Shown here: in pieces, positions 11,926 through 22,074 of the stretch
Layout of the letters: each line of letters starts with the position of its first letter
How positions within the stretch are numbered: position 1 is the stretch's first letter
Origin: Benincasa hispida
Lineage: Eukaryota; Streptophyta; Magnoliopsida; Cucurbitales; Cucurbitaceae
Assembly: GCF_009727055.1 (NCBI RefSeq)
Contig: NC_052351.1
Span: forward strand, 7,860,137-7,924,136
Length of the DNA stretch: 64,000 nt
Reading direction: 5' to 3'
The notes under the pieces: model-generated
What the model saw: the letters and a program-made list of their open reading frames with translations, nothing else
The model's database searches: none
Told to the model about the DNA's origin: nothing
Program-made: the position numbers and the translations under genes

Positions 11926-13631
11926 TGTTGGAATATTTTTAGGAACGCATTTTGTTTTATTTTAATTATCAAGGACGGATGAGTTTGAACATGAAAACAT
12001 GCATTAGACATAACTGATGCGTTTGCTCCCATGCGTCTGAGGTCATGCATCGGAATGATGATGTATTAATCTTAGTATGCAATGACCACATGTTCCTATC
12101 ACAAGTTTTCTTACGCTCGCGCCAAGTATAACAAAAACACAAGTTGCTCGGGTAATCCGAGGTCGAACACGGGGACTTATCTCTCAATAATATTTGTGAA
12201 GTGATGTGTTTGAGGCGAGGAATAAAAATAAAGCGAAGAAAGTTTAAATGACTTATACACTACTCCTACTCCTAACTAAACAGATTGAGCAATAGGAGGT
12301 TTACAATGAGAATAGTTAGAAACACAACAACCAATAATGCATATTAATGTTTACTATCTTAAATCGTTCGAGTAATCCCAGCTCGTTACACTAATGCATC
12401 ACACCTCTCGGTGGTCCGCCGCATGACTATATTTCTATAATGCATGGATGCGTTGAGCATAAGATTGGGCCTATCTCTAGGAACAATGTGAACCTTGCTT
12501 GGTGTGTTTCATCTCTTACCTTCTCAGACAGTTAGACGCGGCTATTTAACTTATAGACAAGCAATGCAACATCCCATAGACAAGCGGCGTTGCTACAGTC
12601 TTTCACCAAGTAAAGAGGATTAACTCACTACACTCGCATAACGCACACCTCTCGGTAGGTTGCTTCATGCATCCTATCTCTAGGCTACACGATTAAGCAT
12701 GCGATTGACTTTGATAAATAAACGCTAAAGATAAATATGACAGAGATGAAGATGATGAAGAAGATAGTAATGAAGGAATTAAGATTTGTATTGATCACAA
12801 AATATCTTAATATCTTAAGCTAAAATTTAATACAATCATAGATTAGAAGGAAGGTAAAGGAATCAGCGTCAAGGCTGCCAGTGGTGCCATGGTTGAATGG
12901 TGGAGATGTCTCTCTTGAACTCTATCTCCGGCGAATGCTCCGGTCGTCACTCGGTCCGGGATGTGGAGATGAAGAATTCTCACTGGAAATCTCTTTCAGA
13001 CTCTCATCTGTGATCACAAACTTCTGCCTTGAGGCAGAAGCTCAGATGTCTCAAAATGAGGTCTCAAGGGCTATTTATAGAATTTGGATGCTGACAGCTG
13101 TAATGATGGAGGTATGGCTCACTACTGCTTTTGTCGCGGTATAGGCATTATCACATCACTTTATCTTGTTGATACTCCCAAGGTATGCGTCCGAGCTGAA
13201 TTTAGCTGAAGTTATCAACGCATTCTACCCATCTTGCAATCTTCTATTATGGCTGTCATTCCGTGGCCACAATCTCTATTTGTTCACCGCGTTCTCCATG
13301 CGTTGGACGCATGCGTTTACCGTAACTTCCATGCATTGGATGCATGGGGTTGTCGTCTGCGTTCGTCTTTTGTGGTTACCTGGCTTCAGCGCATGCGTTT
13401 GTCTGTGGTTGCTTCTTACAAACACATGCGTTTGGTTCCTGTGATAGCTATAAAAATAGATACTTTGACAATGAATAACGCAAAATATTGGGTCAGTGAG
13501 GATTTAGGTGCTAATCGATGCAAAACTCAACTTTTCGCAAATTCTAAGTATTATCACCGCATTTTCTACTTATTAGCCCTCATAATTCTAAATAAAAAGC
13601 TTATAATAACTGGCATTTCTTCCAGTTATCA
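11926..13631 (-). repeat. Athila-like element, 3' LTR (left copy)
   Basis: Pairs line by line with 15141-16841, with scattered substitutions and very few indels. It contains many ATGCGT/ACGCAT hexamers. Open frames of 61-152 residues inside it have counterparts in the other LTR with shifted stops, so they are chance frames. Confidence 0.85.
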
Positions 13632-13644
13632 TACCCCCAAACTT
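13632..13644 (-). other. Polypurine tract of the Athila-like element
   Basis: The + sequence TACCCCCAAACTT directly abuts the LTR end at 13631. On the minus strand it reads AAGTTTGGGGGTA just before the 3' LTR, the position and composition of a polypurine tract. Confidence 0.65.
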
Positions 13645-15116
13645 AGAATCATGCTTGTCCTCAAGCATGCGTTACACTCAAGAAATTCTTAACTCACCTT
13701 TTGGCATTCCTTTGCGATGACTAGCTTTTCAGAATATAATTAACTCGTACCTCTAACCATGGCTACAATGCTCTTCTTTACTTTGGCTGCTTCTTCAAAG
13801 AGATCGTTTCTAAGTTGAAATTCGGCAAGCCCTAGCTCAAAATTTTTTTATTTATTCTCCGCAATTTTGCGTTCAGCACATGAGAATGCGTTCGTTCAAA
13901 ACAATTCAAGCTTATGCGTTTACTTATTCGAATGCGGCATTGAACCTGGTTACGCTCTTCGTTTCAGCTTACCCCCACGTGTGTCATGCGGGCATCCAAC
14001 TTCGATGAAGTTCCATATTCAACTCAACTCATGTCTTGTTTAATTTGGCTTGCGCCAGACAGAGAAGTTGCGCGAATGCGTTGATCCTGGCAATTGACCT
14101 TTGTTTTGGCTTGTTCCCACGGGTGTCATGCGGACATTCAACTACGGGTAAATGCCTTTCACAATTAAGCTCTTATCAACATGGGTTTCCCCTTTGCGTT
14201 GACAGTGGAGTTGTTATTTTCAAAAGCTATCTCTCTCTTTTTTTTTTTTTAAGGAAATAACCTAAATGTGAAGAACACAATTCTCCGAGACCGTTGCCAC
14301 ACCCCAAACTTAGAGGGTGGCAGCGTTCTCACTACAAGCTGAAAACAAACTTAATAGGAATGTGATAACAAATGTTTGAGCAAGGGTTTGTACACAATAC
14401 AACTATAGACTTTCACAATTTGAAGAAACTATTAAAAGTATGGGGTGCCTTGCGATACTAGTTAGAGGACGCGGTGAATTATTTGTACCATTATAAACGC
14501 ATCGCAAAGACCCGACAAGGAGAATTACAAAAGGATAATGCATAAAAGATAGCAAGAAAAGAACCTTTAGTAGAATAACGCATGTGATAATGCATTAGAG
14601 TTCATGCGATTAAAGCCTTGCATTTGAAGGATGCAGAGGATTCTTCCGTTGTAACTGCACACCAAGGAGAGTTATTATCGCACCTACAAAGAGCAAACAT
14701 ACCACAACCAAGGAAGCAGCCGCATATCCAAAATAACAATAAAAATAAAAGTAATAAGCTAAATTAAGAAAGCAATGTAAAAGATAGAGTGGAAGACGTC
14801 CCTGGAGGAATTGAAGTGTTGTCACCGCAAGGAGTCTCCCATGCAGGAGATGACTCTCAACTGCTTGAGTTAAGGGCTTGCCCTGACCATTGGAGCTTCC
14901 AAAAATTATTGGATGCATGATGGTTGACATGCGTCTAAGACTGCTTTCAGCTCATGCGACAGATAGCCTTTCTATCTCTGGGTCAATATTTGACTTTCGA
15001 TGCATCGCCTATACTTCAATTATTATTTGCAACTTGGTCGAACAATCTACAATACGCCTAAGATTGAAAGGGTGTATGCGAAAACACAAAAACTTCACAA
15101 AACATTAGTTGCCAAG

Positions 15117-15134
15117 TCCCCGGCAACGGCACCA
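15117..15134 (-). other. Primer-binding site matching tRNA-Asp
   Basis: The + strand reads TCCCCGGCAACGGCACCA. This equals the last bases of tRNA-Asp plus CCA with one mismatch, and the tRNA-Asp gene at 36558-36629 ends in the same TCCCCGGCAACGGCG. The minus strand is therefore TGGTGCCGTTGCCGGGGA, the PBS type of Athila/Tat gypsy elements, six bases from the LTR edge at 15141. Confidence 0.85.
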
Positions 15135-15140
15135 AAAACT

Positions 15141-16841
15141 TGTTGGAATATTTTTAGGAACGCGTTTTTTTAATTTTAATTATTAAGGACGGATGGGTTT
15201 GAACATGAAATCATGTGTTAGACATAACTGATGTGTTTGCTCCCATGCGTCTGAGGTCATGCGTCGGAATGATGATGCGTTAATCTTAGCATGCAATGAC
15301 CACGTGTTTCTATCACAAGTTTTCTTACGCTTGCACCGAGTATAACACAAACGAAGTTGCTCTGGTAATCCGAGGTCGAACACAGGGACTTGTCACTCAA
15401 TAATATTTGTGAAGTGATGTGTTTGAGGCGAGGAATAAAAATAAAGCGAAGAAAGTTTAAATGACTTATATACTACTCCTACTCCTAACTAAACAGATTG
15501 AGCAATAGGAGGTTTACAATGAGAATAGGTAGAAACACAACAACCAATAACTCATGGTAATGTTTATTATCTTAAATCACCCGAGTAATCCCAGCTCGTT
15601 ACACTAATGCATCACCCCTCTTGGTGGTCCGCCGCATGACTATATTTCTATAATGCATGGTTGCGTTGAGCATAAGATTGTGTCTATCTCTAGAAACAAT
15701 GCGAACCTTGCTTAGTGTGTCTCATCTCTTACCTCCTCAGGCAGTTAGACGCGACTATTTAACTTATAGACAAGCAATGTTGCATCACATAGACAAGCGT
15801 TGCTACAGCCTTTCACCAAGCAAAGAGGATTAACTCACTACACTCGCATAAGCACACCTCTCGGTGGGCTGCTTCATGCGTCCTATCTCTAGGCTACACG
15901 ATTAAGCATGCGATTGACTTTGATAAATAAACGCTAAAGATAAATATGACAGAGATGAAGATGATGAAGAAGACAGTAATAAAGGAATTAAGATGTGCAT
16001 TGATCACAAAATATCTTAATATCTTAAGCTAAAATATAATACAATACATAGATTAGAAGGAAGATGAAAGAATCTGCGTCAAGGCTGCCGGTGGTGCCAT
16101 GGTTGAATGGTGGAGATGTCTCTCTCGAACTCTATCTTCGGTGAATGCTCTGATCGTCACTCGGTCTGGGTTGTGGAGATGAAGAATTCTCACTGGAAAT
16201 CTTTTTCAGGCTCTCATCTGAGATCACAAACTTCTGCCTTGAGGCAGAAGCTCGGAAGTCTCTAAATGAGGTCTCAAGGGCTATTTATAGAATTTGGACG
16301 CCGACAACTGTAATGATGGAGGTATGGCTCACTGCTGCTTTTGTCGCGGTATGGGCATTGTCACATCGCCTTATCTTATTGATACTCCCAAGGTATGCGT
16401 CTCAGCTGAATTTAGCTAAAGTTATCAACGCGTTCTACCCATCTTGCGATCTTCTATTATGGCTGTCATTCCATGGCCGCAATCTCTATTTGTTCACCGC
16501 GTTCTCCATGCGTTGGACGCATGCATTTACCGTAACTTCCATGCGTTGGAAGCATGGGGTTGTCGTCTGCGTTCGTCTTTTGCTGTTACCTGGCTTCCAC
16601 GCATGCATTTGTCTGTGGTTGTTTCTTATAAATACATGCGTTTGATTCCTGTGATAGCTATAAAAATAGATACTTTGACACAGAATAACGCATAATATTG
16701 GGTCAATGAGGATTTAGGTGTCAATCGATGCAAAACTCAATTTTTCGCAATTTCTAAGTATTATCACTGCATTTTCTACTTATTAGCCCTCATAATTCTA
16801 AATAAAAGGCTTATAATAACTTGCATTTCTGCCAGTTATCA
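15141..16841 (-). repeat. Athila-like element, 5' LTR (right copy)
   Basis: Second member of the LTR pair. It abuts the primer-binding site on its left and the GATAC target duplication on its right. Confidence 0.85.
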
Positions 16842-17182
16842 GATACCCCTGTTCGCATGTTTCCACATGAATGGTCAAGATCAAACCATCTGTAGTAGTT
16901 CACAACACTTGTAAACTCTACAAAGCGGGTCATATCCGTAGTGTCACAAGAATAAGGTATCCATTCTTAATCCATATACTATAGACCTTTTAGGTTATCA
17001 CTTAAGGCATGATCCACTTGTATATCTCATATATATGCTTAAGTTTACATCTAATAACCATGGAACTTTGCTTATTGGATATGAGTAAATGCAAAATAAA
17101 TTAACTCTTATTTTATTCATAATAATGTGTACAAAGTTTACAAACACGAGACTCTAAGATAATTAGGACACCAATCCCAACA

Positions 17183-17578
17183 GGTTATGCATCAAAATAT
17201 GTGTTTCTCCTAAGATATGTGTCCAACTCCTCCTCTATGTATCTAACAACTCATTCCTTATACATCAAACTCTTCCTCAACTTCATCTTTTCTTGGTTTT
17301 CATCTCCTTTTCATAGCATAGCTTTCTTCTTCAAGCTCAAAGCATAGCCATGCGTCCACTTTGCCTCTCTTCAACACACGATATGCATCCACATGACCAT
17401 CTTTGCGTCCATTTCGTCATCTATGTGCCCAACACTCCAATTTTTAGGGTTTCTTGCATTTATAGTGGCATATGTTGTCCAACACTTAGCTAAATTCTCC
17501 CTCAATACGTTCACCAACCTTACTCTACGCGGTCGACCCTATTTCCTCTCTTGGTTGTGCATAGTTCTGAAGGAAATC
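17183..17578 (-). mobile_element. Family-T LTR fragment 1
   Basis: This stretch follows the same order of landmarks as 49860-50120 in the solo LTR at 48277-50506: TTTCATCTCC..., AAAGCATAGC, GCCATGCGTCC, TTTAGGGTTTCT, TGTTGTCC.ACACTTAGC. It ends at the AGTTC duplication flanking the next insertion and resumes at 21490. Its beginning was lost where the Met-primed LTR abuts. Confidence 0.7.
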
Positions 17579-20500
17579 AGATATGAGAATTTCTATAAAC
17601 AACGGAATGATCATTCCAAATTCCATTCGAAATTCAACATACACAATCACAGTCTTAAACGGAAACTAACAGGTCATGCAACAACTAGAAATTACAGCAT
17701 GCTTACAAGACAATCAAGGGATAGAGTATGCGTACATTTGAAGAACCATTCTTCAAACACCCTCGATTAAAATCCAACATGCAATAATAACAACACAGGC
17801 TTCGAACGCAACAACTGGTGCACAACACGAACACAACGAACCCAACGATCACGAACCCAATGAACGACCTCTAGATCCTCGAAATTAATCGAGTTAAGTG
17901 AGGACACCACCACAATGGTTACCTTGGTATTCTCGGTGTAAGAATCTAGGAGTTGTGTATAACAACCCCACCTCCTAGGACTACTAAAAAGGGGATCGCT
18001 ACTACATGCATGCATAAATATTCCCATTGAGGAAAATAAAGTAAATTAAAATAGAATAATCATGATTTTGAACTGCTTTAGGTATATAAGAAAATGTTCT
18101 GACATTATTTCAAGATATTAAATCGTTCAACACGGGCATCTTTTTTAACAAGAAATAAATTATATAAAAAATTATAATAAAACCATGAATGTAATAAAAA
18201 CAAAATATGAGAAAATATAAAGGGTCAAATGCGGAAGCAAATTCTGGTTCCTTTAGCATTGTCATGGATTCCTCTTGTCAGTCGTCCGAGTGTCCTTGCT
18301 CTTACCTGAAAAAAAATAAAGATAAAGGTTAAGTATAAAATATCAGTAAGTGATCCCATTACAGGAATCAGACTATGCATCTACGAGTAGAGAAAGATAG
18401 CCCGTGGCTCATACAACTACATCGATTTTAGATGATGAAAGGAAAACCAAAAGACGTACTATCTTGCCTTGAAACGCATGTCTAGTGGCCCGTAAGCACA
18501 CTGTCAAACATGAAAATAACATGAACGTGAACCCGTCGACTCACGCATGTCTAGTGGCCCATAGACACACCGTCAAATATGGAAATAACATGAACGTAAA
18601 CCTGGTGGCTCACTAGTCCACTAATGACATGCAACAAGCAAAACATAATGACAAAAAAATCATGCTCAGGAGTCCACTAAGTAACTTTATGGGTCTAGTC
18701 TAGGTTGCCTGGCACGAAGGCACTGGTAATAGTATCACTTACCTTAACTTGGTCTCAAAAGTCTGCACAAATGACTCTTTAATAGCCCTTGGATAAAACT
18801 CAAATCAACCCTAAGACATTAACCACAAGTTTAGTTTAGCAACTATGGACTAAGAAGTTAGTAAAAAATTAAGTAAATCCTTGGGGTCCAAGTCCAAAGG
18901 ATAACCAACCAACTTACACAAAACTTACCCAACTCCAAAATTCTCCATCGAAAAGATTGGTCTCTTCTTTGCTAGCAACGCCCCAAAATCTTCCAAAATC
19001 CTAATCCTGAAAGTCGACACAATGGGTAATAAGTAAAATTGTTTCCAACACCAAGTGACACTCCAAAAAATCTCAAACACCAACCCTTGTCCAAAATAAA
19101 CCAACTCTTACCCAACTCAAAAAGGCAGTGGCGGACGAATGCGTCGACTTATGGCTGGGCGCGGCGACAGAAGCGAAACTGGATGGCTGGGTGCGGCGGG
19201 TGGCGGTCAACTAGATGGTCCAAACACCAGCGAGACAGTGACGGACGAACGGCGGCTCTGTCGCTGCGACAGGGATGGCGCTGGCGGTTGACGCGGCGTT
19301 GTGGCTCTAGTGCTGACGCTAGCAATGGCGAGGTGGCGAAGAAACAGGTGGCTTGGGTTTGGGTAAAGAATAGAAGAAGAAGAAGAGAAAAAAAAAAAAA
19401 AAAAGAAAGGAAAGGCGCGTGGGCTTGAGGAGAGAGAGAAAACTTATTTCTTTTTTTTTTTTTCATTTTTCCTTTTCGCTTTTTTTTAACCTTTCCACAA
19501 GTGTGTAGATATATATAAACTAACTTCTTCCTTTTTCCTTTAAAAAAAACAAATTCTTTAATCATTTTCCAAAATATATATACTTATATATATATATTTT
19601 CTTTTAAAAGTTTCAATAAACACATTTAATTATCTCCATAGATAATCAAATCTCCAAATACAAACCAAAATAAAACTCATTTAATTCCAAATAATTAACT
19701 TATATTTTAGCTTAGCAAAAAAAAAACATAAATCTCGTATAATTTATCCAAGTAGCCAACATAAAAAAACTTAATTACAAAATAAATCAGGATGTTACAT
19801 TGTGGGCTCTGTATGATCTTGGTTTGAGGAAACTACTGGAAGACAACAATCGTGTAGACGATTGAGCAAGTGAGAGATAATACAATCTATCGTATCGACG
19901 ATGTGCTCAATTGTATAGAAAATGGCAGCCTATTTTACAGACAAAGCCACACGATTGTTTAGTTACGACCAGCTGAATGACTATCGTATAGTCAATGCCC
20001 TATGATCGTTTAGTCTCTCTAAAGCTATCGCATAGTGAAACACTTTCATTTGATAGCCTTTTCTGTGAGTAACTTTCCGAATGTAGCAACTCTTCAAAAT
20101 TAGGAAAACATTTTTTCTTTTATCTCACAGTTACCATAAAACCACTAATAACCTTCAACTCAATTGGTTTTTAAAGGAAAAGAGGTAATTATCAAATAAT
20201 TAATATTATTATAAATAAATATGATAACCAACTTACCATATTATATTTATAATCTATAGTTTTAATATTTCATCTCATGAAACATATAAACCATAGTTTT
20301 TTTTTTTTTTTTCTATTTTATGGTACTTAATGTAAATCATATTTACATTAATCCTCCATTTGATGTATCTCATACGTCACACTAATTATATCATAGATAA
20401 TTGAATTTCCTCTTGTCAATTTGAACATTTCAAATCAACCCCAAGAACTGATTCTCAACTTGAATCCATTGAGCTACCAAGGGGACCTTATGAACTTATA

Positions 20501-21484
20501 GCTTGAAGCTTCAACGGTATATGAATAACTGATTAAACTCTTTAATCACGGGATCCACCATCCGTTAATTGTCGGACACTCCACTAAAGACCTACACCTA
20601 CACTCTTCTCACTACAAATATATTTCTGTGTTCATAGCAACCAATCAACAGTGGATAACCTTTCATAGATTGCTCGTAAGTACAGCTGGGCCAATTTCCT
20701 ATTTTTCCCCTGTAGTTACATCTAACTCCTTAAGTATCATTGATTCCTCTAATGAACATAAGTCATAGTCCTACAATGACCGAGTCTTCTCTTCCAAACA
20801 AAGGATGTGGCCACTATGTTCAAGACTCGAAATTAACCCTTAAGGGAGCAATCTATCTACTTACCCCTGCTTCGGGGAATGAGTGAATTTCGTCTTGTAT
20901 AACTGAGTTCCCAGCTCCCCAATCAGGCAACTCCCCAAAAAGGTAGGCTTGTAGAGTTGGCAATCTGGCCACTCTCATCTATACTAATCAAAGGACCACC
21001 CTCAAAGGCAGGAGTTTCCAAAACACTAAGGATTGAGGTTATGTCACCTATGGTTGTTTTAGGTGAGATCTAAGTCTCAAGTATCAACAACGTTATATAA
21101 AGAGACGAATCATCTTGTGGTCTTGTCTTATACAAGCTCTTTGTAGGACACCCTTGCTCACATGTCTCCATATGAATGGTCAGGATCACACCATCTGTAG
21201 TAGTTCACAACACTTGTAAACCTTTACAAAGAGGGCCGTATCCGTAGTGTCACAAGGATAAGGTATCCCTCCTTAATCCGTATATTACAGACCTTTTAAG
21301 TTATTACTTAAGGCATGATCCTATATATCATAAACATGCTTAAGTTTACATACAATAACCATGGATCTTTATTTATTGGATATGAATAAATGCAAAATAA
21401 AATAACTCTTATTTTATTCATAACAATGTGTACAATGTTTACAAACTACGAGACTCCAGGAGAATTAGGACACCAATCCCAACA
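17579..21484 (-). mobile_element. Solo LTR, copy 2 of the Met-primed family, with TSD
   Basis: The sequence from TGAAGGAAAT to CCCAACA is a second copy of the LTR at 10200-17182. It is flanked by AGTTC on both sides (17574-17578 and 21485-21489). Neither side has a primer-binding site or internal region, so it is a solo LTR, presumably left by recombination between the two LTRs of a former element. It is interrupted at 17958-19799 by another solo LTR. Confidence 0.85.
17958..19799 (-). mobile_element. Chromovirus-type solo LTR nested in LTR copy 2
   Basis: TTGTG flanks both sides (17953-17957 and 19800-19804), and the intact counterpart in LTR copy 1 near 10573-10578 shows the empty site. 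On the minus strand it begins TGTAACATCCTG and ends GGGGTTGTTATA, the ending probably a mutated TTACA. The termini resemble those of the LTRs at 48277-50506 and 23826-26558. The GC-rich patch at 19130-19440 and the frames in it (129 and 138 residues) belong to the LTR and are not genes. Confidence 0.8.
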
Positions 21485-21489
21485 AGTTC

Positions 21490-22062
21490 AGTGCATTGTT
21501 TACTCAACACATAACCAATACTTCCCCATGCTTTCACCTTGTCCCTCATCTTAAAGCATGGCTCCTCATCCTCATAGCATAGTCTCTTATGCTCATAGCG
21601 TAGCTTCTCATGCTCACAGCATAGTCTCTTAAGCTCATGGCATAGCTCTTCATGCTCACAGCATAGTCTCTTATGCTCGTAGGATAACTCCCCATGCTCA
21701 TGACATAGTCTCTCATGCTCACGACATGACTTCTCATGCTCATAGCATAGTTTCTTATGCTTGTAGCATAGCGTCTCATACTCACAACATAGTTTCTTCT
21801 TTCTCATAGCATAGTTTCCATGCATCCAAAATTGTCCAAAGTTTTCCTTATGATGCACCTACCATGCGTCCAACATGGTAGGACTTTAGCCAACCATGCT
21901 ATGAGTTGAGCTTCCTTAGCTATGTTATGACTTCACCTACTATGCTATGACTTTTCATCTATACTATGACTTACTTCTGTCAAATACACTATGAGTTGAA
22001 CATAGCCAAAATCCTCCATTCTTTCCTATGCTTTGAATCCAACTCTCATTCTTATAGTATAG
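21490..22062 (-). mobile_element. Family-T LTR fragment 2
   Basis: Continues fragment 1 after the AGTTC insertion. Landmarks such as CATCCAAA.TTGTCCAAA, GATGCACCTA.CATGCGTCCA and CTCTCATTCTTATAG parallel 50200-50370 of the solo LTR at 48277. It carries an expanded 21-base tandem array and is cut again at 22062. Confidence 0.7.
21552..21819. repeat. 21-base minisatellite, about 12 units
   Basis: Units of the form CATAGCATAGTCTCTTATGCT follow each other at exact 21-base spacing from 21552 to 21782, then one 22-base unit and a partial one. As 21 is a multiple of three, both strands stay open; the minus-strand frame is a degenerate heptad with Glu-His-Glu...Leu-Cys-Tyr. This is a by-product of the repeat and not evidence of a protein. 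The corresponding place in the other family-T LTR (about 50145-50195) has only two or three degenerate units. Confidence 0.85.
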
Positions 22063-22074
22063 TGTTGCGTTGAA

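Larger units (their letters stand above)
11926..16841 (-). mobile_element. Complete non-autonomous Athila-like LTR retrotransposon with TSD
   Basis: Two direct repeats (11926-13631, 1,706 bases; 15141-16841, 1,701 bases) start TGTTGGAATA and end AGTTATCA. The whole is flanked by GATAC at 11921-11925 and 16842-16846. The uninterrupted site survives in the other copy of the host LTR near 21140-21150, confirming the insertion. A tRNA-Asp-type primer-binding site at 15117-15134 and a G-rich tract next to 13631 give minus-strand orientation. The internal region is only about 1.5 kb and has no gag, protease, RT or integrase. The longest frame (14930 to 14610, minus, 106 residues, hydrophobic middle) is unlike anything I recognise. 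It must have been mobilised by an autonomous relative. Confidence 0.85.
10200..17182 (-). mobile_element. Met-primed (probably copia-type) LTR, copy 1, split by an Athila-like element
   Basis: On the minus strand the LTR starts TGTTGGGATTGG (17182) and ends TTTCCTTCA (10200), i.e. TG...CA. Removing the nested element at 11926-16841 and its duplicated target leaves about 2,062 bases, almost the same as the second copy at 17579-21484 (about 2,059 after removing its own insertion). The primer-binding site next to 10200 makes this the 5' LTR of an element running leftwards. The partner 3' LTR is missing. Assignment to copia rests on the LTR ends and PBS only, since no pol is present. Confidence 0.75.

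Noticed and set aside
13166..16695. Paired frames of 83-152 residues near 13.2 and 16.4 kb
   Set aside because: They occupy the same place in both Athila-like LTRs with differing stops, so they are LTR sequence and not genes.
17183..17578. The 396 bases between the two Met-primed LTRs as a tiny internal domain
   Set aside because: The right LTR has its own AGTTC target duplication and no PBS, and the spacer matches family-T LTR. The two LTRs are separate insertions.
19039..19565. 129- and 138-residue frames in a GC-rich patch
   Set aside because: They sit entirely inside the chromovirus-type solo LTR (17958-19799) bounded by the TTGTG duplication.
21439..21858. 139-residue heptad-like Cys/Glu/His-rich minus frame
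   Set aside because: Produced by the 21-base minisatellite inside an LTR; the second family-T copy lacks it.
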